Shown: positions 7,197-14,684 of the stretch, piece after piece
Numbering within the stretch: the stretch's first letter is position 1
Layout of the letters: each line of letters starts with the position of its first letter
Origin: a virus
DNA length: 64,000 nt
Virus record (IMG/VR): IMGVR_UViG_3300045996_002337
Span: 1-64,000 of that record
Direction: 5' to 3' (one strand)
Notes under the pieces: generated by a model
Seen by the model: the letters and a program-made list of their open reading frames with translations, nothing else
What the model was told of the DNA's origin: nothing
The model's database searches: none
Position numbers and translations under genes: made by a program

Positions 7197-9085
7197 TAGA
7201 TTTTCTTTGCAGTTGGCGAGATGCGCTCGGCCATGTTAAAAATTTCCCGCTGCGAGGCCGTGTGAGCAGAGCGTTTGTTGCGGCGATCAGTTTCCACGTA
7301 CAGCCACTTGTTCTTCACCTGAGAGAATTTATAGAGACGGGCGGGCAGGTTCAAGTTTGGAGCGTACTCTAACCTGAAGTACGTGCCGTCGGCAATCCCA
7401 GCTACATCAGGGAGACGGTCGAAGCCAGTCATGTACGAACCGCCATCGGGTGGCAGACCATCCTCTACGTAGAGGCCGACGCCGTCATATGAACCTGGTT
7501 GGTTAAAGCGGTTGGTGCCAGAGGCGAACTCACGTGTATTCGTCCCAGTTTCGGGAACGGCTTGAACCGCCTCAGCTTGATTATGTTCAGTAACGGTTAG
7601 CGGTGCTGTTTCAATCTGCTCGATGCCATCAAAGAAGCGACCATCGTCAATGATGTACTTTTGGGTGTCAATCGTTCCAAGCAGGTCGCGGTGTTCCTGC
7701 GAAGGGATAAGCTGCTGCGCCTGAAAACGGTAAATTGATGGAACCCAGCCAGTGGTGTAACCATCTGCGGCCCAGCCCGTATCGGTAACCTCTAGAAATT
7801 TACGAACTGGGCGAAGGTGCTGGTCATATTGCATCTCGGAAGGTAGCTCTAGAACGTCTCCAACTACGATTGGGCGGCCAAGCTTTCGAACCATGTCAGC
7901 AAAAGAGGCAGTGAAGCTGTAGATGTCGGCCATCTGAAAACCAAACTTTGACAGGTCTGAGACAGCATCAAATGGGGTGTACTGAACCTTGAGCTGAATT
8001 GACGCTTTTGCATAGTCTCGATCGCGGTTCTCCATGAACAGCATGTCCTGGATGTCATCGAGAGTCGTAGCTTGATAATCAAACAGCTCGAGCTTTGTAA
8101 CCGCCCAAGAACTGTCAGACGTGGCTCCAGCAAATGAGGTTGGCACAAGGCGCCAGTAGCGGGACGCCGCCGATTGCTTGATGCGGATAACCGGCGAGGT
8201 TGCAGTGTTTGGAATGTTGACAACATCAACGCGCTTCCAATCCATCTCAACTGGCAGCATGAAGCTATCATCCTCTGCAAATGGGACAGAGCCTGCAGAT
8301 ACAGTAAACGATCCAAGCGTGCTGTCAAACTGACGGTTCACAGTCGCTTCACCAAGAATTGAAGTGCCAGTTGCAGACGTGAATGAGACCATGAACTTCG
8401 TTGGGGAAGTTGCAAACAGCATGAAGGCGCCCGGCTGGCTTTCAATTCCTTGTTTGAATCCACCTACCGCACCGTTACCAACGTTTGTGGAGCCGACGAC
8501 GATCTTTAGCGGGTTGATAGAGAAGTTTCCATCTGCGCGTTCGATTCGAACTTGAAGGGCGCGAGATGCAGCAGTAGCTTGCGTAATTCGAAAGGCGGTG
8601 ATGTGCTTCGCGTCAGGCGTTCCAGGGACTGTCTCTGGTTGTCCGTACGATGTTAGTCGAACTCCAAAATCATAGCCAATGTATGCAGGTTCTTGCAGTA
8701 CGGCCAAGCCTTGCTGTGGAGATGACCATTCAGATTCGGTGTCGTCGAAGGCAAGCGAAGTGTCTGATGAGCCCAGCGGTTTTCCCGTGCCAGTTTGATC
8801 AATCAGCTTTCCCTGCTCATGCACGCCAAGCAGCTTAAAGACGTTGAGGGGGGCGCCAGAGATGTTCAGCGATTCAGCGATGAGCCCCTGCTGATACGTG
8901 TTTTCTGTTACCGCGCATGCACCCTGTGTAATTGTGTACGTGCCGACGCAAAACTCTGGCGGCACGTACGTTCCTGGGGGCGTTGGGGTACCAGGAACAG
9001 GCGGGAGTCCACTGTCGGGCGTAGTTGGATTGTTGAATGACCCGGCAGCGTCAAGGCATTCATCTAAGGTTGTACGATCAGCCAC
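7196..9085 (-). CDS. Neck protein, gp14-like, with large N-terminal extension
   Basis: A 629-residue protein between gp13 and gp15 homologues. Residues about 375-480 carry the gp14-like part: MADIYSFTASFADMVRKLG, then VVGDVLELPSEMQY, then VPSIYRFQAQQLIPSQEH, like the T4 gp14 block GDLIYFPMDNSLFEI...DPFYQLGQNAIRKI. T4 gp14 is only 256 residues. The N-terminal extension looks like a discoidin (F5/8C)-type beta sandwich (YIGYDFG, ITAFRIT, WRLVPTSFAG, WAVTKLELFDY). It is split by the shared beta insert found in the sheath (VGNG ... GSFTVSAGSVPFAEDDSF). It may form neck appendages that bind sugars. The gp14 call rests on context and weak motifs. Confidence 0.65.
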   Translation of the reverse strand: MADRTTLDECLDAAGSFNNPTTPDSGLPPVPGTPTPPGTYVPPEFCVGTYTITQGACAVTENTYQQGLIAESLNISGAPLNVFKLLGVHEQGKLIDQTGTGKPLGSSDTSLAFDDTESEWSSPQQGLAVLQEPAYIGYDFGVRLTSYGQPETVPGTPDAKHITAFRITQATAASRALQVRIERADGNFSINPLKIVVGSTNVGNGAVGGFKQGIESQPGAFMLFATSPTKFMVSFTSATGTSILGEATVNRQFDSTLGSFTVSAGSVPFAEDDSFMLPVEMDWKRVDVVNIPNTATSPVIRIKQSAASRYWRLVPTSFAGATSDSSWAVTKLELFDYQATTLDDIQDMLFMENRDRDYAKASIQLKVQYTPFDAVSDLSKFGFQMADIYSFTASFADMVRKLGRPIVVGDVLELPSEMQYDQHLRPVRKFLEVTDTGWAADGYTTGWVPSIYRFQAQQLIPSQEHRDLLGTIDTQKYIIDDGRFFDGIEQIETAPLTVTEHNQAEAVQAVPETGTNTREFASGTNRFNQPGSYDGVGLYVEDGLPPDGGSYMTGFDRLPDVAGIADGTYFRLEYAPNLNLPARLYKFSQVKNKWLYVETDRRNKRSAHTASQREIFNMAERISPTAKKI

Positions 9086-10013
9086 GTGATCTCCGTTGGG
9101 TGTGAGTTAGGGCATCAGCCGCGCTGATCTTATCAGGTTCAACGCGCCCGTCTTCCTCATCTTCAGGTTCGTCGATCCAGAACTGGCTCACCAGCAGCTT
9201 ATGAAGCTTAGGTGCATTTTCCTTAGACCAATCGAGAATCTCAAATTGATCAGTTGCTGAAATGCTGCTTTGATTGACGGGGATGAAAAGCGCCTCGCCA
9301 TCGACCCACACCTCGCCCTTCGTTGAGGTGGGCAGGTTTCCACCAGTCGCGAAGTCGTAAAGTGAAGGCGTAACAAGCTTTTCCCAAAGATCGAAGAGAT
9401 TGTCGACTTTGTGTCTGTTCATCATATCAACCAGCGTGGCGGGTGGGCCACGGAAGCCTTTCGCGCGAAGCTTATCATCCCACTGCGAAACGCTGGCCTG
9501 CTTAAGGCTGTCCCTAAGCTCGGCAAAGCTGGTCGGATAGTCATTCAGTTCAAGAAATTCAAGTGCGGCCTGAGTCATTTCATTGAAGTGCAGCAGGCGG
9601 GTGTCGTCAATCTTGGTCGCCCAGATGTCGGGGGTCTTGACTAGACCAATTTTTGCGTCATCCTTTGGGATAACAATGAACTGTTCGCCGTATCGAGCTG
9701 CTTGTTCAGGATTTGTCGTCGTGATGAATGCATTACCCCGACGTGGCAGGCCCTTCCAATCAGGGTGGTTGTCCATCCACAGGGTGTAGTAGTTGGCAGT
9801 GTTCGCACTTTTACGCGGTGCTCCGTGGCTTGCATCGCCATGTGTGACGCCCTGGTGTCGTTGGCCACCCGCCCCACGAAACAGGAAGACCCCCTTCTTC
9901 AGGTAGTCTTCAGCATAGTTTTCCATCCACTTGACGGCGTAGTCGACCTCAATCGGCGCTACACGTGACTGGCGCTCTTCTTCCTCACGGAGATATTGCT
10001 TAAAGGTGATCAT
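9078..10013 (-). CDS. Packaged ADP-ribosyltransferase-like protein, second subfamily, copy F
   Basis: A 311-residue protein with leader MITFKQYLRE. It forms a pair with copy G, apart from copies A-E. Shared features are FRG/VRG (Arg46 here), a block RKSANT..NYYTLWMDNH..WKG (67-88), a Ser/Thr strand GNAFITTT (Thr98/99), YGEQFIVIPKDDAKI (108-122), and a C-terminal GEVWVDGEALFIP that could hold the catalytic Glu. A long helical region separates these parts. R-S-E chemistry is likely but less certain than in A-E. Confidence 0.65.
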   Translation of the reverse strand: MITFKQYLREEEERQSRVAPIEVDYAVKWMENYAEDYLKKGVFLFRGAGGQRHQGVTHGDASHGAPRKSANTANYYTLWMDNHPDWKGLPRRGNAFITTTNPEQAARYGEQFIVIPKDDAKIGLVKTPDIWATKIDDTRLLHFNEMTQAALEFLELNDYPTSFAELRDSLKQASVSQWDDKLRAKGFRGPPATLVDMMNRHKVDNLFDLWEKLVTPSLYDFATGGNLPTSTKGEVWVDGEALFIPVNQSSISATDQFEILDWSKENAPKLHKLLVSQFWIDEPEDEEDGRVEPDKISAADALTHTQRRSRG

Positions 10014-10870
10014 GACGTGATTTCAATCTCATGCTTATTGAGGAATTCTTGGAAGAGCGCTGCAGCAGCGCTATCGCCGTGCGCAAGGCTATAGGAAATA
10101 AAGATGCAGCGTCCTTGAATGAAAAGCTCGCGCTCGCCATCCGCCAGGTATTTACTTGGGTTCGAAAAGAGCTCGAATTCAGAAGGCTCGATGACCTTCT
10201 CGAAAAGCTCATATACGCTCTCAACTGCCGCGTCGTCAATAAGGTTCATCAAGTCTAGCAAGTAGGGCGCGTTACCAGAACGGCTGTCCTTCTCCTCATT
10301 ATACAGAAAGCTTACATGATCAAACGTAAGCTTCTTCAAAGTTCTAACCAGCTCAGGGTACGTTTCAGGCGGCTCTTGCCCGTTTGCCTTGATGCCGCTG
10401 TGCACAATTTTCATGAAACGCGCCAGGTTTCCGGAAGGCATGATGTTGCGTAGTTCTTCGAATGACGTCCAAAGATCCTCATCAGCGCAGGCGGCGATCT
10501 TTGCATCATCAAATGGAAAGACGAGGTACGGCTTACCAAAACCACTTGCTATATTTGATGTTTCAGAGCAGATGAATGAACGAGACCGCTTTGGCCAGCC
10601 CTTCCAAGCTTCATGGTTGTCCATCCACAGCGTGTAGTAATTGAACGTGTTCGCAGAACGGCGAGCTTCACCCGCTTCGCTGTCACCAATTCCAGCTTCA
10701 CCATTTAGATTGAAGCCACGAACAATATCACCAACACCCGGCGCTTTTAGAAATTTTTGACAGTACTTTTCAATAAGGTCAATTGCCTCTACGATTTCGA
10801 GAGGTGACACTCGAGATGGTGCGTCGTATTGAATTGCACCCTCACCAAGAAATTGTTTGAATGTGATCAT
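10010..10870 (-). CDS. Packaged ADP-ribosyltransferase-like protein, second subfamily, copy G
   Basis: A 286-residue protein with leader MITFKQFLGE, encoded right after gp13. It matches copy F in RRSANTFNYYTLWMDNHEAW (70-89), RSRSFICSET (95-104, S-motif), FGKPYLVFPFDDAKI (111-125) and a C-terminal GERELFIQGRCIFIS block. VRG supplies Arg51. The conserved SANT..NYYTLWMDNH block has no counterpart in copies A-E and could bind a distinct target. It overlaps copy F by ATGA. Confidence 0.65.
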   Translation of the reverse strand: MITFKQFLGEGAIQYDAPSRVSPLEIVEAIDLIEKYCQKFLKAPGVGDIVRGFNLNGEAGIGDSEAGEARRSANTFNYYTLWMDNHEAWKGWPKRSRSFICSETSNIASGFGKPYLVFPFDDAKIAACADEDLWTSFEELRNIMPSGNLARFMKIVHSGIKANGQEPPETYPELVRTLKKLTFDHVSFLYNEEKDSRSGNAPYLLDLMNLIDDAAVESVYELFEKVIEPSEFELFSNPSKYLADGERELFIQGRCIFISYSLAHGDSAAAALFQEFLNKHEIEITS

Positions 10871-10873
10871 GAA

Positions 10874-12787
10874 TTAACCGAAAAGGAAAGAAACGTTACC
10901 AGAACCCACGTGACCACCGTACTCATAATTAAGGAGCTCTTCCTTGAGCTCAATCATATCCTGACGAGCTTCTGAAACGAGCAGCTCACCGTTTAGGTTG
11001 ATTGTGCCACCAGGACCTGGAGTTCCAGACGAGAACTTAGAACGAATTAGACCAAGCGTCATCTTCAGTTCAGCAAGCGCCCAGTTCTGAATGAACTGCT
11101 TGCACCAACGATCAAGAAGAATCTCCTGCTCACTGCGCTCAAGCATGCACTCAATGATTACAGTCTCATAGTTGCGAATGGCACGCGTGAAAAACAACTC
11201 GCGGGTAGCTTCATGCCATTGGAACATGAGGTCGCCGGCAAACATTCGTTGCAGCTCTTCACCGTATGAAGCAACAAGGTGGGTGCTTAGGAGATCGCCG
11301 TGACCAGCCGAAAGATTGTAGAACTGCTGAGCAAACGCCTGCGACCATACGTCGTTTGGCCCACCGCCAAAAGTGCCAAGTGGGCCCATGCGGTGCACCT
11401 TGTGGATATCCACAATGGTATTTGATTTGTCAATTGCTGAGTTCAGGTAATAGAGCTGCTGATTTGGGATCAACTTGTAGATGACAAAGCCCCGACGGTA
11501 TGCGCCATCGGAGAGCTGACGGTAGTTGTCGAGCGCGTTGTCAATCGCGATGTTAAACTGCTCTTCTTGAAGCTCAACGCACAGCTGAGGCCAACCAAGC
11601 TGGTTGTTGAGCACTTTGATAAGACGAATGCGTTCGTCATATGAACCATCCGTGCCAATTGAAATTTTGTCGGTGGTCGGGGTACCTTCTTGATCTGTGT
11701 TTACCTTATTCCAAGATGTGCCGTTCCAGGCGTTCAGTTCACGCGTTGTTTGATTGTAGAAAAGTTGGCCAACGTAAGGAGGACGTAGCAACTCAGCTTC
11801 AACGGTCATTCCTGTCACAAAGGCCGGGACGAGACCGCTCCCAGTGTTGAAAAGAACGTTCGTGGAGTTTGGATAAACCCATGTCGTACCATCCCAGTAG
11901 TGAACGCGTTCCAACGTGTAGTCATAGAACATGTCACCTAGGTTCGGGGCGGTAGGTGTTGTCGTTGTGGCTGTGACTCGTCCAAGCGGCACCCAAGTTC
12001 CATTTGAGCGAACTTGCATATTCAAAGGCGACGCATCTACCCAGATCTTGCCGTTGAAAACCTTCAACTGATTAGCTGCGTAGAGGTAGACTTGCCCGAG
12101 GATTCCTGGATTGTACGGGCCTGAAACGATGCTATCGGCGCGAGTTGGGATCCATGAGCCAGAAACACCGTCGTAGTACTGAACAATGTTCAGTTGCTCA
12201 TCGTGATACACCATGCCAGGTACGGGGGCTGTAGGAGCCGTAGGGTACGATGGAATGTTTCCGCTGTAGGCGCTGCTGTTACGCTCAGATTGCGATCCTT
12301 CAAGAGGATATGACTGAACGCCAATTGGATAGTACTGGAGAACGTTTGATGCCGCGTGAACTGAGGCGTAGTAGATCTTGCTGGCGTTCGTGTTTTGAAC
12401 CGTGATTGTGAACGACTCGAAGGTTGACGGGTAGCCAGTCACCTGCGCGTTTGCCTCGGTCTCTTCAGTTGCTGGGAACGGAACGTCCATGATGCCATAG
12501 TAGGCACCGACCACATGTGCTTCTCCAATTTTCTGGATGGGCGTGGCCCAGTCTGGCGCGACGTCAGCTGCGTACTGAACTCCATCTTTTGGATAGTTCG
12601 ATGCGGAGATTGGTTTCTCACTCAGAAGAACGACTGCGCCATCAGTCACCTGAAGTGATGCGGGGCGCTTAACAGTGAGCTGAATGCTTGTCGGAGTCGG
12701 TCTGGTGATGTCCAGTGTAAACTGCCGAGCGTCAACCCAAAGGTCGTGGGTGGTACGTGCTGAAATATCGGTAGGTGTCGATGCCAT
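10874..12787 (-). CDS. gp13: Neck protein gp13-like with extended N-terminus
   Basis: A 637-residue protein; T4 gp13 is 309. The C-terminal 260 residues resemble gp13: DERIRLIKVLNNQLGWP, QFNIAIDNALDNYRQLSDG, and near the end LLVSEARQDMIELKEELL, matching T4 RLIEEARLEKEALREELY. Residues about 1-375 are extra. They contain four repeats of roughly 45 residues of the type G-x-[VLM]-[FY]-x5-9-[YWF]-[DN]-G-x2-W (YYDGVSGSW, VFNGKIW, HYWDGTTW, NAWNGTSW), as in many phage fibre and appendage proteins. This suggests decoration or fibre attachment at the neck. A late promoter precedes it. Confidence 0.8.
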   Translation of the reverse strand: MASTPTDISARTTHDLWVDARQFTLDITRPTPTSIQLTVKRPASLQVTDGAVVLLSEKPISASNYPKDGVQYAADVAPDWATPIQKIGEAHVVGAYYGIMDVPFPATEETEANAQVTGYPSTFESFTITVQNTNASKIYYASVHAASNVLQYYPIGVQSYPLEGSQSERNSSAYSGNIPSYPTAPTAPVPGMVYHDEQLNIVQYYDGVSGSWIPTRADSIVSGPYNPGILGQVYLYAANQLKVFNGKIWVDASPLNMQVRSNGTWVPLGRVTATTTTPTAPNLGDMFYDYTLERVHYWDGTTWVYPNSTNVLFNTGSGLVPAFVTGMTVEAELLRPPYVGQLFYNQTTRELNAWNGTSWNKVNTDQEGTPTTDKISIGTDGSYDERIRLIKVLNNQLGWPQLCVELQEEQFNIAIDNALDNYRQLSDGAYRRGFVIYKLIPNQQLYYLNSAIDKSNTIVDIHKVHRMGPLGTFGGGPNDVWSQAFAQQFYNLSAGHGDLLSTHLVASYGEELQRMFAGDLMFQWHEATRELFFTRAIRNYETVIIECMLERSEQEILLDRWCKQFIQNWALAELKMTLGLIRSKFSSGTPGPGGTINLNGELLVSEARQDMIELKEELLNYEYGGHVGSGNVSFLFG

Positions 12788-12797
12788 CTTTGGGCCT

Positions 12798-12805
12798 CAT
12801 AAATA
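12798..12805 (+). promoter_or_regulatory. Late promoter octamer, plus strand
   Basis: CATAAATA in the plus direction, paired with its mirror at 12815-12822 as an inverted repeat with a 9-base gap. It could serve the plus gene at 12897. Confidence 0.45.
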
Positions 12806-12814
12806 CTATGAGGT

Positions 12815-12822
12815 TATTTATG
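12815..12822 (-). promoter_or_regulatory. T4-type late promoter octamer before gp13
   Basis: CATAAATA on the minus strand, 28 bases before the gp13 start, giving a leader of about 20 bases. Confidence 0.7.
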
Positions 12823-12866
12823 ACTCCGGCGCGTACCTAAGAAGCCGGCCGCTATTTAGCAACTAA

Positions 12867-12875
12867 TGCTATAAT
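12867..12875 (+). promoter_or_regulatory. Extended -10 promoter (TGCTATAAT)
   Basis: TGCTATAAT, 21 bases before the ATG at 12897, with no recognisable -35 box. The surrounding CAACTAATGCTATAATT recurs exactly at 36798-36814. Confidence 0.6.
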
Positions 12876-12896
12876 TCTTCGCGCTGAGTTAAGAGC

Positions 12897-13142
12897 ATGC
12901 GATACACATTACACAAATTTCGGCCATCGGAAACTATTGATGCGATCATTCGCCTTAAGGGCAGGCATGATTATACCCGAGCGGAACTTGAACCACTCAG
13001 GAAAATGTTTAATGAATTGAACGGCAACGTTGTGCCCAGGGCAGGTCAGACCTTCAAGATCCCACTACTTGATCCGGTCGATGTACAGGTGCCAATAGTA
13101 CCTGGTCCAGCTGGCGACGGTCAAGAACCAACCAATCGTTAA
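12897..13142 (+). CDS. Small LysM-like protein
   Basis: An 81-residue protein. Residues 3-58 fit a LysM pattern: YTLHKFRPSETIDAII, then MFNELNGNVV, then GQTFKIPLL, like the usual YTV..GDTL..IA...N......GQ.L.IP. LysM modules bind peptidoglycan or act as small structural folds (T4 gp53 has one). It is a lone plus gene among minus genes with its own promoter. Its last 78 bases overlap the convergent membrane-protein gene. The ribosome site is weak. Confidence 0.6.
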   Translation: MRYTLHKFRPSETIDAIIRLKGRHDYTRAELEPLRKMFNELNGNVVPRAGQTFKIPLLDPVDVQVPIVPGPAGDGQEPTNR

Positions 13143-13301
13143 AAACGCGCCAAACCAAGTGAGCCACCCGACGGTGTCCCATCCAAGCCAAAACCCGCTA
13201 ACTCCCCAGAAGATGCTTCCCAGCAAGATCGGGATGAGAAAATGGCCCCAAACCCGAGTAAGGAGCCATGCTAAAACGTTGATCCAGACCTTCTCGCCCA
13301 T
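13065..13301 (-). CDS. Small membrane protein
   Basis: A 78-residue, tryptophan-rich protein with two or three predicted membrane spans: residues about 7-35 (LAWLLTRVWGHFLIPILLG and on) and 45-65 (WLTWFGAFLTIGWFLTVASW). It ends with a basic tail. Its 3' end overlaps the LysM-like gene on the opposite strand. It could be holin-like or an inner-membrane exclusion protein; nothing in the sequence decides. Confidence 0.55.
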   Translation of the reverse strand: MGEKVWINVLAWLLTRVWGHFLIPILLGSIFWGVSGFWLGWDTVGWLTWFGAFLTIGWFLTVASWTRYYWHLYIDRIK

Positions 13302-13312
13302 GGGCGAACCCC

Positions 13313-13900
13313 TTAAGAGAGAAGTTGGCGCAGGATCTTTGCGATGTTATAGGCGTCATCACCACCGTTGTGGTGCTTGCCCTCAAGCGGCAGATTCAGC
13401 AGTTGAAGTGCCTTCTCCATCCCACACTCGCGCTTTAGCTTATGCTTCAGCCCAAAGAGTGTCTTCACATTCAAGTGCGAATGCATGTGATCAAATGGAT
13501 TGTCACGCTTTCCGTTCTTGAGCATATCATAAAGCTTGATTCCCTTACGGGTGTTCGTCATCAGCATCTGGCGATCATAGTCGCCATAGCTCGCCCACAT
13601 CGTAAAGCGGTCTGTATTGAAGTGGGCCTGAAACTCGTCAAGTGCTTGATAGATCGGCAGCCCTTCGGCATCGATCGTTTCTTGAGTCCAACCAGTCAGT
13701 TCTGCGCAGAACGCCGAGATCTCTGTAAACTCTGGCTTGACCGCAATAGAGATGCGGTCGGTGATCTCACCTGACTTAAGATTTAATTGGGCGGCGCCAA
13801 TCTCAATGATCTCGTTTGGTCGCGTGCCTTGCTCTTCCCGTGTACTCCAGCAGGTCGCTTCGACATCGACAACAATGATGCGGCTCAGGTCTGCGCTCAT
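13313..13900 (-). CDS. 3'-5' exonuclease, DnaQ-like (DEDDh)
   Basis: A 195-residue exonuclease of the DEDDh superfamily. Motif Exo I is IIVVDVEATCW (Asp12, Glu14), Exo II is WASYGDYDRQML, and Exo III is HHNGGDDAYNIAKIL (His177, Asp182). The set matches the ERI-1/KapD-like branch, which trims 3' ends of RNA or DNA. The length is that of a stand-alone enzyme, not a polymerase domain. It is coupled by ATGA to the gene before it. Confidence 0.85.
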   Translation of the reverse strand: MSADLSRIIVVDVEATCWSTREEQGTRPNEIIEIGAAQLNLKSGEITDRISIAVKPEFTEISAFCAELTGWTQETIDAEGLPIYQALDEFQAHFNTDRFTMWASYGDYDRQMLMTNTRKGIKLYDMLKNGKRDNPFDHMHSHLNVKTLFGLKHKLKRECGMEKALQLLNLPLEGKHHNGGDDAYNIAKILRQLLS

Positions 13901-14178
13901 GGTGTTACTCCCATGTCTGAAAGCACACGCAGTTCCATGCGAATCTCAACCTGTTCTGCGGTAAGCTTCATTAGGGCGCGCTGCATGTCATCGCGAACAC
14001 CCCCACCAGAGAGGGTATACATGGTAGCTTGGGCAAGCTTAATAGATGCCTCAACGACCTTAAGCCGAGATTGCAACCATTCTACGCGCTCGTGGGAGAT
14101 TGGGTTTGTCATTGTTTTGATCTGTGGTTTGGTATGCGCTGCAGAACGCCGGCGCAGCCAGGCGAAGAGCTTGTTCAT
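13897..14178 (-). CDS. Hypothetical protein
   Basis: A 93-residue protein with a basic N-terminus (WLRRRSAAH) and two helices likely to form a coiled-coil hairpin (residues about 28-55 and 64-85). Not recognised. Its transcript probably starts at or next to the ATG, because the -10 box sits only 5 bases upstream. Confidence 0.6.
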   Translation of the reverse strand: MNKLFAWLRRRSAAHTKPQIKTMTNPISHERVEWLQSRLKVVEASIKLAQATMYTLSGGGVRDDMQRALMKLTAEQVEIRMELRVLSDMGVTP

Positions 14179-14183
14179 GTTGA

Positions 14184-14192
14184 ATTATAACA
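14184..14192 (-). promoter_or_regulatory. Extended -10 promoter, likely leaderless
   Basis: TGTTATAAT on the minus strand, with 5 bases between the -10 box and the ATG at 14178, so the expected start of transcription falls on the start codon. Confidence 0.55.
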
Positions 14193-14225
14193 TGCGAGAT
14201 GTGGGAGCGTTCACTCGTGCGCAGG

Positions 14226-14684
14226 TCAGTTTTTCACGACCTCGAACTTATCCCATACTCTTGACGAGCTATCATCCTTTTTAAGGCTGTATCCCGGCGG
14301 AAGCAGTTTTGAGAAAAGCTTGTAATAGAGCTGACCGCGGTTACTCTCATCCTTATCGGACGTGAACTTAATCTTCTTGGGGTCGTACTCGTTTATGAAC
14401 TCCTCAATGATCTTGCGAATGGTGGCGAAGACTTCGAACTCCTTGCCGCCCTTTGTCACATCCCAACGCCCAGGGCCGCCCCTTGGATCTTTTTGTACGA
14501 AAGCAATCGCCCATACGCCCCTCTGTTCAGCGGCTTCGTCATCGGCGTCTGTGTAGTCGTACTCAAGGTCAGCATCAAATTTAATGATTCGCCCATTTGA
14601 CACGAACTCTGCCTGAAAGAAAGTTTTAGTTCTATCAGTAACAGAGTAATCTACGGCCTTATCAAGTATTTCAACAATTTTCAT
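14226..14684 (-). CDS. Putative internal protein, paralogue of 56806-57252
   Basis: A 152-residue protein starting MKIVEILDK, a weak form of the capsid-targeting leader. The region FTSDKDESNRGQLYYKLFSK followed by LLPPGYSL aligns with FSAKKDETSRVKFYKRLAKK followed by LEAVGYTD in the gene at 56806. Both also share an acidic beta-rich first half and an IIEEFINE / IVKEFVAA helix. Many T4-like phages carry proteins with this FxxxKDExxRxxxYxxL block, of unknown role. It is coupled by ATGA to the structural gene before it. Confidence 0.75.
   Translation of the reverse strand: MKIVEILDKAVDYSVTDRTKTFFQAEFVSNGRIIKFDADLEYDYTDADDEAAEQRGVWAIAFVQKDPRGGPGRWDVTKGGKEFEVFATIRKIIEEFINEYDPKKIKFTSDKDESNRGQLYYKLFSKLLPPGYSLKKDDSSSRVWDKFEVVKN

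Noticed and set aside
2581-10870. ART array as a prophage toxin or toxin-antitoxin locus
   Set aside because: No antitoxin-like partners; the genes are embedded in neck genes with capsid leaders, so virion delivery explains them better.
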